Source of the DNA: Aliirhizobium smilacinae
Lineage (GTDB): Bacteria; Pseudomonadota; Alphaproteobacteria; Rhizobiales; Rhizobiaceae
Assembly: GCF_006335145.1 (NCBI RefSeq)
Contig: NZ_VDMN01000006.1
Location: 269,304 to 333,303, forward strand
Direction of reading: 5' to 3'
DNA length: 64,000 nt
Below are positions 43,124 to 51,268 of the stretch, one piece after another. A program made the position numbers and the translations under genes. Within the stretch, counting starts at the first letter, position 1, and the number at the start of each line of letters is the position of its first letter. The notes under the pieces are model-generated. The model was given only the letters and a program-made list of their open reading frames with translations, ran no database searches and was not told the DNA's origin.

Positions 43124-43241
43124 AAAACAGATCCGGCTCGGTTTCCTTGGGAAACCGAGCCGGCTCGTCTCTTCGAGGGGGATTGAAGAGTATGTCCGAA
43201 AGCTTTGTAGGGCGGGGGACGGGGGGTCGCCTTCGGACACT
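43124..43241 (-). ncRNA. Candidate EcfG-controlled small RNA with C-rich loops (GsrN-like)
   Basis: No annotated family is assumed; the call rests on architecture. A perfect EcfG promoter lies at 43247-43271 on the minus strand, giving a start near 43241. The transcript would be about 118 nt. Its first hairpin pairs UGUCCGAA with UUCGGACA and exposes a 31-nt loop with runs CCCCCC and CCCCC. A second small hairpin, CUCUUC/GAAGAG, exposes another CCCCC. A 14-bp terminator stem followed by a U-rich tail ends it. C-rich single-stranded loops typically pair with G-rich ribosome-binding sites. Caulobacter GsrN, an EcfG-class-controlled sRNA tied to the general stress response, has this layout. Identity with GsrN is inferred. 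Confidence 0.72.
43133..43163 (-). terminator. Terminator of the sRNA candidate
   Basis: A perfect 14-base stem (CCGGCTCGGTTTCC at 43133-43146 with its complement at 43150-43163) and a three-base loop. On the minus strand ATCTGTTTTGG follows. It could also slow plus-strand transcripts from the kinase gene, though the plus side has no T-run. Confidence 0.8.
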
Positions 43242-43246
43242 CATAT

Positions 43247-43271
43247 AACGAGCGGCAATAAAGAAGGTTCC
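43247..43271 (-). promoter_or_regulatory. EcfG promoter of the sRNA candidate, consensus match
   Basis: Read on the minus strand: GGAAC (43271-43267), exactly 16 bases, CGTT (43250-43247). It points towards the kinase gene but the only object directly downstream is the structured C-rich region ending at a terminator. Confidence 0.85.
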
Positions 43272-43320
43272 GGTTTATTTGATAAAAAGATTCAAGCCCT
43301 GTCTGGCGGTCTTTGAAAAT

Positions 43321-43344
43321 GAAAACGGCGGCTTTCGCCGCCGT
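43321..43344 (-). terminator. Terminator of the third peptide transporter operon
   Basis: The stem ACGGCGGC/GCCGCCGT with a four-base loop spans 43325-43344. On the minus strand TTTTC follows. It lies 25 bases after the stop of the permease gene ending at 43370. Confidence 0.85.
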
Positions 43345-43369
43345 CCATGAATTGCCGGTTGGCCTGCTC

Positions 43370-44296
43370 TCAGCGCTTCACCGCGCGTGGATCGAGTGCG
43401 TCGCGGATAGCATCGCCCATGTAGTTGACGCTGAGCACGGTCATCGAGATGGCGAGCCCCGGCCAAAGCACACGGGACGGCGTGAGCTGCAGGAAGTTGG
43501 CGCCATCGAACAGCAGCCGACCCCAGGTGGGGAAGTCCGAAGGAAAGCCGAGGCCGAGGAAGCTCAGCGACGATTCCGTGATGATCGCCGAGGCGATGCC
43601 CAATGTTGCCGAGACCATGATCGAGGAGAGCACGTTGGGGAGAATGTGCTTGAGAACGATGCGGTATTCACGCATGCCGCTCGATTTTGCTGCCAGCACG
43701 AATTCCTGGCTTTTTATCGCCAGAACGTCGCCACGCACGATGCGGGCGGTGTGCATCCAGCTGGTCACGCCGATGACGACCACGATCAGGATGAAGATGC
43801 CGGTTTCAGGGCCGAAAGCGGCACGCAGCGTATCGCGAAAGAGAAGCAGGATGACGAGCAGCAGCGGCAGCAGCGGCAATGCGAGGAACAGATCGGTTAT
43901 CCGCATCAGCGGGCCATCGAGCCTGCGGAAATAACCGGACAGGACGCCGACCAGCGTGCCGAGAAAAAGTGCCAGCAACATCGCGGTGATGCCGACGGCA
44001 AGCGAGATGCGGCCACCGGCCAGGACCTGCGCCAGCATGTCCTTGCCGAGATTGTCGGTGCCGAAAGGATGGGCGAGCGACGGCCACTGGTTCTTGTCGC
44101 GGATGTTGATCTGGTTCGGTGCGACCCTGTGGATGTAAGGCCCGACATAGACCGCCAGAAGAATGAAAACGAAGACGATCAGGCCGGCGACACCACCCTT
44201 GTGGGCGCTGAACTGGCGCCACATATCGGCCATAGCCGAGCGGGTCGGGGTGGAGGCGATGGCGGGAGCGGGGGAGGCGATGGTCGCGTCAGTCAT
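43370..44296 (-). CDS. Peptide-type ABC transporter permease (DppC class), third system
   Basis: 308 residues from the ATG at 44296 with GAGGATCC upstream; a TTG six codons earlier is the longer alternative. The cytoplasmic N-terminus ends DMWRQFSAHKGGVAGLIVFVFILLAVYVGPYIH, followed by HPFGTDNLGKDMLAQVLAGGRISL and the EAA loop LAAKSSGMREYRIVLKHILPNVLSSIMVSATLGIA. The C-terminus NYMGDAIRDALDPRAVKR is characteristic of DppC-class permeases. It overlaps the stop of the upstream DppB-class gene by eight bases and is the last gene of its operon. Confidence 0.93.
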   Translation of the reverse strand: MTDATIASPAPAIASTPTRSAMADMWRQFSAHKGGVAGLIVFVFILLAVYVGPYIHRVAPNQINIRDKNQWPSLAHPFGTDNLGKDMLAQVLAGGRISLAVGITAMLLALFLGTLVGVLSGYFRRLDGPLMRITDLFLALPLLPLLLVILLLFRDTLRAAFGPETGIFILIVVVIGVTSWMHTARIVRGDVLAIKSQEFVLAAKSSGMREYRIVLKHILPNVLSSIMVSATLGIASAIITESSLSFLGLGFPSDFPTWGRLLFDGANFLQLTPSRVLWPGLAISMTVLSVNYMGDAIRDALDPRAVKR

Positions 44297-45299
44297 AACG
44301 GATCCTCGGGTCAAGAATGCCGTAAAGTACGTCGGCGATCAGGTTGAAGAGGACGATCAGCACCGCGAAGATGAAGGTCAGCGTCTGGACGAGCGGAATA
44401 TCCGCACCTTGGACGGCGGTGATGAGAAGCTGGCCAAGGCCATTCACGCGAAAGATCTGCTCGGTAATGATGGCGCCGGAAAAGATCGTCGGCACGCCGA
44501 GGGCGATTACGGTGACGACCGGGATCAGGCTGTTGCGCAGGACGTGTACGAGCAGGACGGTCTTTTCCTTTACGCCTTTGGCGCGGGCGGTGCGGACGTA
44601 ATCCTGGTGCAGGTTGTCGAGCATCGAGGCGCGGACGAAACGGGCGATCTGTGAGGCGTTGTAGAGCGCCAGAACCGCGACCGGCAGCGCCATCTGCCGC
44701 ATCTGCGCAACGAAGCTCGAAAAGTCCGTAACCTGGAGGTTGGTGTCGTAGACCGACGGGAACCACTGGAGATAGGAGGAGAAAATGACGATCAGCAGCA
44801 CGCCAGTGAAGAAAGTCGGAACCGAATAACCGACCATCGAGATGAAGGTGCCGATCTGGTCGAAGATGGAATACTGCCTGTAGGCAGAGATGACGCCGAT
44901 CGGGATGGCGATCAAGATGCCGAAGAGATAGGCGAGGCCGACGACCCAGAGCGTCTGCGGCAGGCGCTGGACGATCAGGTCGACCACGGGGCTGCGGGTT
45001 GCCCAGGAGAGCACGCGAAGGCGCTGGCCGTCGCCGAACTGCCAGCCGGTCAATCTTTCCAGAATGTTCAGCGGTTCATTGATGAAAAATTGCTGCAGCC
45101 AGGCGAGATAGCGGAAGAAGAAAGGCTGGTCCATGCCGAGCGAGGCACGGATCTGTTCGCGGACTTCGGGCGGAATGGTCAGCGGCAGGTCGCCGGTCGG
45201 GTCATTCGGCGCCAGATCGAGCAGCGCGAAGATGACGAAGCTGATGATCAGCAGGGTCGGTATTGCGAAGAACAATCGTCGCAACGTGTATGTGAACAT
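44289..45299 (-). CDS. Peptide-type ABC transporter permease (DppB class), third system
   Basis: 336 residues. MFTYTLRRLFFAIPTLLIISFVIFALLDLAPNDPTGDLP is a standard DppB N-terminus, and the periplasmic loop after helix 1 is long (residues about 40-100). The EAA region reads DYVRTARAKGVKEKTVLLVHVLRNSLIPVVTVIALG. It lies between the binding-protein gene upstream and the DppC-class gene downstream on the same strand. The spacer to the binding-protein gene contains two strong hairpins. Confidence 0.93.
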   Translation of the reverse strand: MFTYTLRRLFFAIPTLLIISFVIFALLDLAPNDPTGDLPLTIPPEVREQIRASLGMDQPFFFRYLAWLQQFFINEPLNILERLTGWQFGDGQRLRVLSWATRSPVVDLIVQRLPQTLWVVGLAYLFGILIAIPIGVISAYRQYSIFDQIGTFISMVGYSVPTFFTGVLLIVIFSSYLQWFPSVYDTNLQVTDFSSFVAQMRQMALPVAVLALYNASQIARFVRASMLDNLHQDYVRTARAKGVKEKTVLLVHVLRNSLIPVVTVIALGVPTIFSGAIITEQIFRVNGLGQLLITAVQGADIPLVQTLTFIFAVLIVLFNLIADVLYGILDPRIRYD

Positions 45300-45388
45300 A
45301 TGAAACTTTCTCCGGGCTGCGCCTCTGCGTCGCCTCGACAGGGCAGTTGCGGGTGGCCGGCGCCGTAGGATTCCGAATTCCTTGTGAT

Positions 45389-45466
45389 CCGGCCCCGCCT
45401 TTTGCGGTGGGGCCGGTCATAGTCAGGTCGAAAGCGCATGCCGGGTGGAGACGAACTCCGCCCGGC
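45389..45466 (-). repeat. Two strong hairpins between binding protein and permease genes
   Basis: Hairpin one spans 45440-45466 (GCCGGGTGGAG/CTCCGCCCGGC, loop ACGAA); hairpin two spans 45389-45416 (CCGGCCCCGCC/GGTGGGGCCGG, loop TTTTGC). Each stem has 11 pairs with one G-U. They follow the binding-protein stop within ten bases and have no U-run, so they look like mRNA-stabilising or attenuating structures rather than full terminators. Confidence 0.7.
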
Positions 45467-45474
45467 AACCCGCA

Positions 45475-47184
45475 TTACTTCTTGCGATACCAGTCGGCGA
45501 GGTTCCAGAGTTGGCTGTCCCAGGAGTTCATCTTGACGCCTTCGAGCGTCACGGCAAAGGCCGAGAGATCGCCGCGGTGGACGAGCGCGATATGGGCGCC
45601 TTCTTCCGTCAGCATGTCGTTGAGCTGCTTGGAAAGCGCATTACGCTTTTCGACATCGGCGGTCTTGGAGAGTTCACCGACCAGCTTGTCGTATGCCGGG
45701 TTGCAATAACGCGGGATGTTCTGACCCTGCCAGCCGTTTGCCGGGCCGGGAACCTTGTCACACAGCCATTCCGCCAGGTATTTTTCCGGGTCGGTGCCGT
45801 CGAAGTTGTTGGTGTACATCTCGACGTCTGCATAGAACTTCTGGAACGTGTCCGGGCTTGCCGGGTCGCCGCCGAAGAAGACGGCAGCCGATGCGTTGCG
45901 CAATTCCGCTCCGACGCCGATTTCCGCCCACATGGCCTTGACCAGTTCCTGTGTCGCCTGACGGACGGAGTTGGTCGAGGTGGAGTAGAGGTAGGAGAGC
46001 TTGACGCCATCCTTGGCGCGGATGCCGTCAGCACCCTTTACCCAGCCTGCGTCGTCGAGCAGCTTGTTGGCGCCGGCGATGTCCTGCTTCAGGCACCATT
46101 CGTCGTTCTTCGTGGAGGCGACGGCTGCCGGTGCAGGGACGATGTTGCAGGTGGCCTTGCCGGCTGCGCCGTAACCGGCCTCAACGATGATGTCGCGGTC
46201 GATAGCAAGCGAGAGGGCGCGGCGCACGGCCGGGTCCTTCAACGACGGATGCGGGCCTGCATCGGCCGTTGAACGCTTGTCGCCGAGGGAAGGATCGGCA
46301 TTGAAGTGGTTGAGGTTGATACGTTCGACATTGGTGCCGAAGGCGGATTCAAGCCTGCCCTTGCCGGCAGCCAGCATAGTCTGCAGCACTTCCGGCTCGA
46401 CCATGGTGTTCCAGGCGTAATCGTATTCGCCGGTTTCGAGCACGGCGCGGGCAGCCGATGCCGCATCACCGCCGCCCTTGAGCGTGATCGAGGCGAAGGC
46501 CGGCTTGGCCGGATCGCGGTAGTTCGCGTTTGCCGCGAAGGTGATGACGTCATTCGGCTTGAAGTCCTTGACGACGAACGGACCGGTGCCGATCGGACCG
46601 AAGTTGGCGGAGGTGCAGCCCGGAGCCTTGGCGCCGACGCAATCCTTGAACTGGGCCGCCTGGATGATCGGCGACTGGCCGCCTACAAAGGCCGAATAGG
46701 GATAGGGTTTTGGCTCGGTGAAGGTGATCTTCACCGTATGCGGATCGACGGCCTCGACATTCTTGACGCCTTCATACTGGGCGGCCTGAGCGCAGCCGCC
46801 ATCGGGCGCGGTGCAATATTTCCAGGTGAAGATCACATCTTCTGCGGTGAAGGGTGTGCCGTCGGACCACTTGACATCCGGCTTCAGCTTCCAGGTCAGG
46901 CTGAGCAGGTCTTTCGCCAGGCCGCCATTGTCGATGGTCGGGATTTCTGCTGCCAGAAAGGGCACGAGTTCGCCCTTTTCATCGGTGCGCGCCAGGGGCT
47001 CGATGACGATCGAGGACGCAAAAACTTCCTTCGTTCCGCCCGAAAGATAGGGGTTCATGGTGGAGACGGCCTGCCAGAACAGGATCTTGAGATCTCCGTC
47101 CGTCCCGCGTGCCGCATGTGCGGCGGCGCCGGAAAGCGCCAGCGCAGCAACGGTGCCGGCCAACAGAAGTTTCAGTTTATGCAT
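45475..47184 (-). CDS. Peptide-type ABC transporter substrate-binding protein (family 5), third system
   Basis: 569 residues from the ATG at 47184, with AAAGGGGAA upstream; the frame continues further but without a signal peptide. The signal peptide is MHKLKLLLAGTVAALALSGAAAHAARG, cut after AHA. The body has LVPFLAAEIPTIDNGGLAKDLLSLTWKLKPDVKWSDGTPFTAEDVIFTW and GTGPFVVKDFKPNDVITFAANANYRDPAKPAF, typical of family 5 proteins. Three cysteine-containing insertions (YCTAPDGGCAQA, KDCVGAKAPGCTS and CNIVPA) suggest disulfides in the periplasm. It feeds the two permeases downstream; its ATPase is encoded on the divergent operon. Confidence 0.93.
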   Translation of the reverse strand: MHKLKLLLAGTVAALALSGAAAHAARGTDGDLKILFWQAVSTMNPYLSGGTKEVFASSIVIEPLARTDEKGELVPFLAAEIPTIDNGGLAKDLLSLTWKLKPDVKWSDGTPFTAEDVIFTWKYCTAPDGGCAQAAQYEGVKNVEAVDPHTVKITFTEPKPYPYSAFVGGQSPIIQAAQFKDCVGAKAPGCTSANFGPIGTGPFVVKDFKPNDVITFAANANYRDPAKPAFASITLKGGGDAASAARAVLETGEYDYAWNTMVEPEVLQTMLAAGKGRLESAFGTNVERINLNHFNADPSLGDKRSTADAGPHPSLKDPAVRRALSLAIDRDIIVEAGYGAAGKATCNIVPAPAAVASTKNDEWCLKQDIAGANKLLDDAGWVKGADGIRAKDGVKLSYLYSTSTNSVRQATQELVKAMWAEIGVGAELRNASAAVFFGGDPASPDTFQKFYADVEMYTNNFDGTDPEKYLAEWLCDKVPGPANGWQGQNIPRYCNPAYDKLVGELSKTADVEKRNALSKQLNDMLTEEGAHIALVHRGDLSAFAVTLEGVKMNSWDSQLWNLADWYRKK

Positions 47185-47509
47185 GCGTCTATTCCCCTTT
47201 GTGGTTCTCTTGACGAGTTGTTGTGATTGGTTTCGGGCCGGTACCGGGCGGATTTCCCAAAGCTGCGACTTTTCGTCTGTCAGCCCCTCCGCCGGGCAGT
47301 GTTTCGCGGCCCGCATTGTCTTGTTCAGTCGATTTTAAGAGACGTCCATCCCTTCACGTCATACGTGTTTGACCAAATTTTGAGCTATCTAAGCATAGGC
47401 CTATTTTTCGTTCAAGAGCGAAAATTGAAGCTTGCAAAAGGTCGCATAAGCGTCGCAATATCCGCTCCAACCAGAGTGGGAACTTGAGAAAAATCAACGA
47501 GGTGCCGGA
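47185..47509. promoter_or_regulatory. Divergent promoter region of the split peptide transporter
   Basis: This 325-base spacer lies between the binding-protein start (minus strand) and the amidohydrolase start (plus strand). Its right half is AT-rich. An imperfect inverted repeat ATTTTTCG/CGAAAATT (47403-47410 and 47419-47426) is a candidate regulator site. No extra gene or known RNA is seen. Confidence 0.5.
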
Positions 47510-48673
47510 ATGCCAGTGATCAATCGCGTAGCCGAGATGCAGGAACAGGTGACTGAATGGCGGCGTCACCTGCATCAAAATCCGGAGCTACTTTACGATG
47601 TTCACGAGACATCGCGCTTTGTTGCGGAGAAGCTTACATCCTTTGGCTGTGACGTGGTCGAGACGGGTATCGGCAAGACCGGTGTCGTCGCAATCATCAA
47701 GGGCAATCACGGCGACGGGCCGGTCATCGGGTTCCGCGCCGACATGGACGCCTTGCCCATCTTCGAGACGAGCGGCAAGGAATGGGCCTCCAAGACACCG
47801 GGCAAGGCGCATTCCTGCGGTCACGACGGACATACGGCCATGCTTCTGGGGGCTGCGCAGTATCTTGCCGAAACCCGCAACTTCAAGGGCTCCGTTGCGG
47901 TGATTTTCCAGCCGGCCGAAGAAGGCGGCGCCGGCGCGCTTGCGATGATCAACGACGGCTTCATCGACAAGTTCGGCATCAATGAAGTCTACGGCATGCA
48001 TAACGAGCCGCGGCTTCCCGTCGGCAATTTCGCCATCCGCAAGGGTGGTATCATGGCCGCTGCCGACGTGTTCGAGATCACGGTCAACGGCCGTGGCAGC
48101 CACGCCGCACAGCCGCATAACTCGATCGACCCGGTGCTTGCCGCATCGCATATCGTGATTGCGCTGCAGTCGATCGTGTCGCGTGAAACCGATCCGTTGA
48201 AGTCGCTGGTAGTCACGGTCGCGGCAATCCATGGCGGTGATGCGAACAATGTCATTCCCGATACGGTGAAGCTTGTCGGAACCGTGCGCACGCTACTGCC
48301 GGAAACGCGTGATTTCGCCCAGAAACGTCTGACGGCCGTGGCCGAAATGACTGCGACCGTACATGGCGCGACGGCTGAAGTCGTCTATCGGCGCGGCTAT
48401 CCGGTGACGCTCAACCACGATGCGGAAACCGATTTTGCGATCGGTGTCGCCAGCAAGGTGGCCGGGCCGAAGGCGGTCAATGGCGAGGTCAATCCGCATA
48501 TGGGTGCGGAAGATTTTTCCTACATGCTGGAGCAGCGTCCCGGCGCCTTCATCTTCATCGGCAACGGCGATACGGCGAGCCTGCACAACGCAGCTTATGA
48601 CTTCAACGACGAGGCTATCCCCTATGGCGTCAGCTACTGGGTGACGCTTGCCGAAACCGCGCTCGCGGCCTGA
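47510..48673 (+). CDS. M20 family amidohydrolase (hippurate/IAA-amino acid hydrolase-like)
   Basis: 387 residues. Metal-site motifs: CGHDGHTAMLLGAAQYL, EEGGAGALAMINDG, and YGMHNEP; the C-terminal MGAEDFSYMLEQRPGAFIFIGNGD is typical of the M20D branch. The dimerisation domain lies between (FEITVNGRGSHAAQPHNSIDPVLAASHIV). Such cytoplasmic enzymes cleave N-acyl amino acids. It is immediately upstream of the ABC ATPase of the third peptide system, so the imported ligand may be an N-acylated or conjugated amino acid that this enzyme opens. Substrate is inferred from context only. Confidence 0.92.
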   Translation: MPVINRVAEMQEQVTEWRRHLHQNPELLYDVHETSRFVAEKLTSFGCDVVETGIGKTGVVAIIKGNHGDGPVIGFRADMDALPIFETSGKEWASKTPGKAHSCGHDGHTAMLLGAAQYLAETRNFKGSVAVIFQPAEEGGAGALAMINDGFIDKFGINEVYGMHNEPRLPVGNFAIRKGGIMAAADVFEITVNGRGSHAAQPHNSIDPVLAASHIVIALQSIVSRETDPLKSLVVTVAAIHGGDANNVIPDTVKLVGTVRTLLPETRDFAQKRLTAVAEMTATVHGATAEVVYRRGYPVTLNHDAETDFAIGVASKVAGPKAVNGEVNPHMGAEDFSYMLEQRPGAFIFIGNGDTASLHNAAYDFNDEAIPYGVSYWVTLAETALAA

Positions 48674-48709
48674 TCCGGAAAATATCATCGAGATAAAAGG
48701 GGAAAACCG

Positions 48710-50557
48710 ATGCTGCTTTCCGGAAATGATAGCGAACAGGGAGGCGGCTCGGTCGCTCCGGTTCTCTCGGTAAAAAATCTCTCCACCTCGTTTCGCGTGG
48801 GTGACGAGTGGAAGACCGTGGTACGCGACATCTCATTCGATGTCGCGCCGCGCGAGACGGTTGCTATCGTCGGCGAATCCGGGTCGGGCAAGTCGGTTAC
48901 GTCGCTGTCGATCATGCGGCTTCTGCCGAAAAAGACGAGCCGTATCGAGGGGCAGGTGTTTCTGCAGGGCAGGGAACTGGTGTCGCTGCCCGAGGAAGAG
49001 ATGCGCCGGGTGCGTGGTAACGACATCTCGATGATCTTTCAGGAGCCGATGACCTCGCTCAACCCGATCTTCCCGATCGGAAAGCAGATTGCCGAGGCGC
49101 TGACCGTTCACACGGATATTTCCAGGGCCGAAGCGAAGGCGGAAGTGCTTCGACTGCTGGAAAAGGTACGTATCCCCAACGCAAAGGGGCGGTTCGACGA
49201 ATATCCGCACCAGTTTTCCGGCGGCATGCGTCAGCGTGTGATGATCGCCATGGCGCTGGCCTCACGGCCAAAGCTTTTGATCGCAGACGAGCCGACCACC
49301 GCGCTCGACGTGACGATTCAGGGCCAGATCCTCGACCTGATCAAGCAGTTGCAGGAAGAAGAAGGGATGTCGGTCCTGTTCATCACGCACGACATGGGTG
49401 TCGTGGCCGAGGTGGCCGACCGGACGATCGTGATGTTCCGTGGCGATGCCGTGGAGACAGGCGCGACCGACGACATTTTCCATCGCGGCAAGCACCCCTA
49501 TACGCGGGCGCTGCTTTCCGCCGTGCCGCGGCTCGGCTCGATGGGTGAGCGCAAGCTGCCGCTGCGGTTTCCGATCATCGATATCAAGACCGGGGAGCAG
49601 CAGCAGCTTGCCGAAGTGACCGACACGGTCGCCAAGGGCAAAACGCCGATCCTCGACGTCAAAAATCTGACGACGCGCTTCGATATTCATTCCGGGCTTC
49701 TGGGGCGCAAGAGCGGTGCCGTACACGCGGTCGAGAAAGTTTCCTTCGATCTTTTCGAGGGAGAAACCCTGTCGCTCGTGGGCGAGAGCGGCTGCGGCAA
49801 GTCGACGACGGGCCGCTCGATCACCCGCCTGATCAATCCGACCAGCGGTGATGTCGTGCTCGACGGTTATGAGGTGATGAAGCTCGACCAATACACGCTG
49901 AGAAAGATGCGGCGCTCGGTACAGATGATCTTCCAGGATCCTTTCGCTTCGCTCAATCCGCGCATGAGCATCGGTTCGGCGGTGATGGAGCCGTTTATCG
50001 AGCACAATCTCGGCACCAAAAAACAGTCGCGCGACAAGGCTGCAGGCCTGCTCGAAAAAGTCGGACTGTCGCCGGATATGATGAAGCGGTTTCCGCATGA
50101 ATTTTCCGGCGGACAACGCCAGCGTATCGCGATCGCACGGGCGCTGATGCTCGATCCGAAGGTTATCGTGGCGGACGAGGCGGTCTCGGCGCTCGACGTT
50201 TCGATCAAGGCGCAGGTCTGCAACCTTCTGCTCGACCTACAGCAGAGCCTGAAACTCGCCTTCCTGTTCATCTCCCATGACATGGCGGTGGTGGAACGCG
50301 TCAGCCACCGGGTGGCGGTGATGTATCTGGGCGAGATCGTCGAAATCGGGCCGCGTGCGGCCGTATTTGAAAACCCGCAGCATCCCTACACGAAGAAACT
50401 GATGGCGGCGGTGCCGGTGCCGGATCCTTCACGCCGTTCCATCAAGCGCAACATGTCGACCGACGAGATCAAGAGCCCTGTGCGATCGGTGGATTACGTG
50501 CCGCCTGTTCGTCAGTATCGTGAAGTTTCGGTCGGACATCTCGTGCAGGTTGCCTGA
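48710..50557 (+). CDS. Peptide-type ABC transporter ATP-binding protein, fused double ATPase (DppD-DppF)
   Basis: 615 residues with two complete ATPase domains. Domain 1 (about 18-290) has GESGSGKSVTSLSIM, FSGGMRQRVMIAMAL and LLIADEPTTALDVT. Domain 2 (about 315-590) has GESGCGKSTTGRSI, FSGGQRQRIAIARAL and VIVADEAVSALDVS; its Walker B ends DEA rather than DEP, a common variant. It supplies energy to the permeases at 43370-45299, which otherwise lack an ATPase. The gene follows the M20 hydrolase by 36 bases, with AAGGGGAAAACC before its start, so both belong to one operon divergent from the binding protein. Confidence 0.94.
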   Translation: MLLSGNDSEQGGGSVAPVLSVKNLSTSFRVGDEWKTVVRDISFDVAPRETVAIVGESGSGKSVTSLSIMRLLPKKTSRIEGQVFLQGRELVSLPEEEMRRVRGNDISMIFQEPMTSLNPIFPIGKQIAEALTVHTDISRAEAKAEVLRLLEKVRIPNAKGRFDEYPHQFSGGMRQRVMIAMALASRPKLLIADEPTTALDVTIQGQILDLIKQLQEEEGMSVLFITHDMGVVAEVADRTIVMFRGDAVETGATDDIFHRGKHPYTRALLSAVPRLGSMGERKLPLRFPIIDIKTGEQQQLAEVTDTVAKGKTPILDVKNLTTRFDIHSGLLGRKSGAVHAVEKVSFDLFEGETLSLVGESGCGKSTTGRSITRLINPTSGDVVLDGYEVMKLDQYTLRKMRRSVQMIFQDPFASLNPRMSIGSAVMEPFIEHNLGTKKQSRDKAAGLLEKVGLSPDMMKRFPHEFSGGQRQRIAIARALMLDPKVIVADEAVSALDVSIKAQVCNLLLDLQQSLKLAFLFISHDMAVVERVSHRVAVMYLGEIVEIGPRAAVFENPQHPYTKKLMAAVPVPDPSRRSIKRNMSTDEIKSPVRSVDYVPPVRQYREVSVGHLVQVA

Positions 50558-50569
50558 GAGTGATACCGG

Positions 50570-51169
50570 TCAGATCGGGGTCGTGAGCCGATCCTGAGAC
50601 AGGCCGTAATGGCGCTCCAGCATCTCCCAGGTCTGGTCCATGGCATAGGCTCTCGAGACGAGCGGCAGTCCGACATGGCCGAAATAAAGCGATAGTTGCT
50701 GTTCGGCCTTGTCGGTCGGTACCCCGGCTATCCGCTGGCTGTAGATCACGGAAGCAAGGCCGGTCCTGTCCGCGCCTGCCTGGCAGTGGATCAGGATAGG
50801 TTTCGGGGCATCCTTCAGCAGGGCGACGAGCTGGTCGGCCTGTTCTGCCGTCAGCCCTTTGGACGAGACCATGCGGAAGTCGATGTGCTTTATTCCAAGC
50901 TTCTGGGCTGTCGCTATCTCATCGGTGTACCAGCTGGCGTTTTTAGAGGCACCGCGCAGATTGACGATTGTGCGGATACCGTAATTTTGCGCGTAGTTCT
51001 CGATCTGCCCTGCCGTCGGTTGTGCCGAACGGTAGAGTTCTCCGGCGATGACGGTGTGAAAATTACCGGAGAGCTGGAGAAAGCCGAGATAGGCACCAAG
51101 GCCGAGCGCGACGAGGCCGATGGCTGCTGCTCCGTTGCGAAGCCACTTGCGCTTGAATGTAACTGCCAT
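50570..51169 (-). CDS. Membrane-anchored dual-specificity/tyrosine phosphatase-like protein
   Basis: 199 residues from the ATG at 51169. One N-terminal helix (residues about 12-32, GAAAIGLVALGLGAYLGFLQL) anchors the protein, leaving the catalytic domain outside the cytoplasm. The P-loop is HCQAGADRTG with Cys129 and Arg135 (C-x5-R), and the preceding VAGELYRSAQPT and GIRTIVNLRG stretches match the DSP/tyrosine phosphatase group found in proteobacteria. Substrate may be phosphoprotein, phospholipid or inositol phosphate. It is convergent with the ATPase gene, 12 bases between stops. Confidence 0.87.
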   Translation of the reverse strand: MAVTFKRKWLRNGAAAIGLVALGLGAYLGFLQLSGNFHTVIAGELYRSAQPTAGQIENYAQNYGIRTIVNLRGASKNASWYTDEIATAQKLGIKHIDFRMVSSKGLTAEQADQLVALLKDAPKPILIHCQAGADRTGLASVIYSQRIAGVPTDKAEQQLSLYFGHVGLPLVSRAYAMDQTWEMLERHYGLSQDRLTTPI

Positions 51170-51268
51170 GTCACCGATCCACCTTGCTGAACAGGGCAGG
51201 TCATACCTGCCGTTGTTCCATGGCATCGGCTTTCAAGCTGACATTCACCTGAAGGTTGGATTTTGGCG

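Larger units (their letters stand above)
43041..43369. other. Intergenic region holding an EcfG-dependent sRNA candidate and two terminators
   Basis: This 329-base stretch separates the kinase stop from the stop of a convergent permease gene. It contains no convincing protein gene. It does contain a minus-strand promoter, a structured C-rich RNA candidate and its terminator (43124-43271), plus the permease operon terminator (43321-43344), each listed separately. Confidence 0.7.

Noticed and set aside
43025..43240. A 71-residue minus-strand frame starting with GTG behind the EcfG promoter at 43271
   Set aside because: There is no ribosome site, the product is proline/serine/arginine-rich with no recognisable pattern, and the DNA is dominated by RNA-type hairpins. 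It would also read through the terminator. An sRNA explains the sequence better, though a small protein is not fully excluded.
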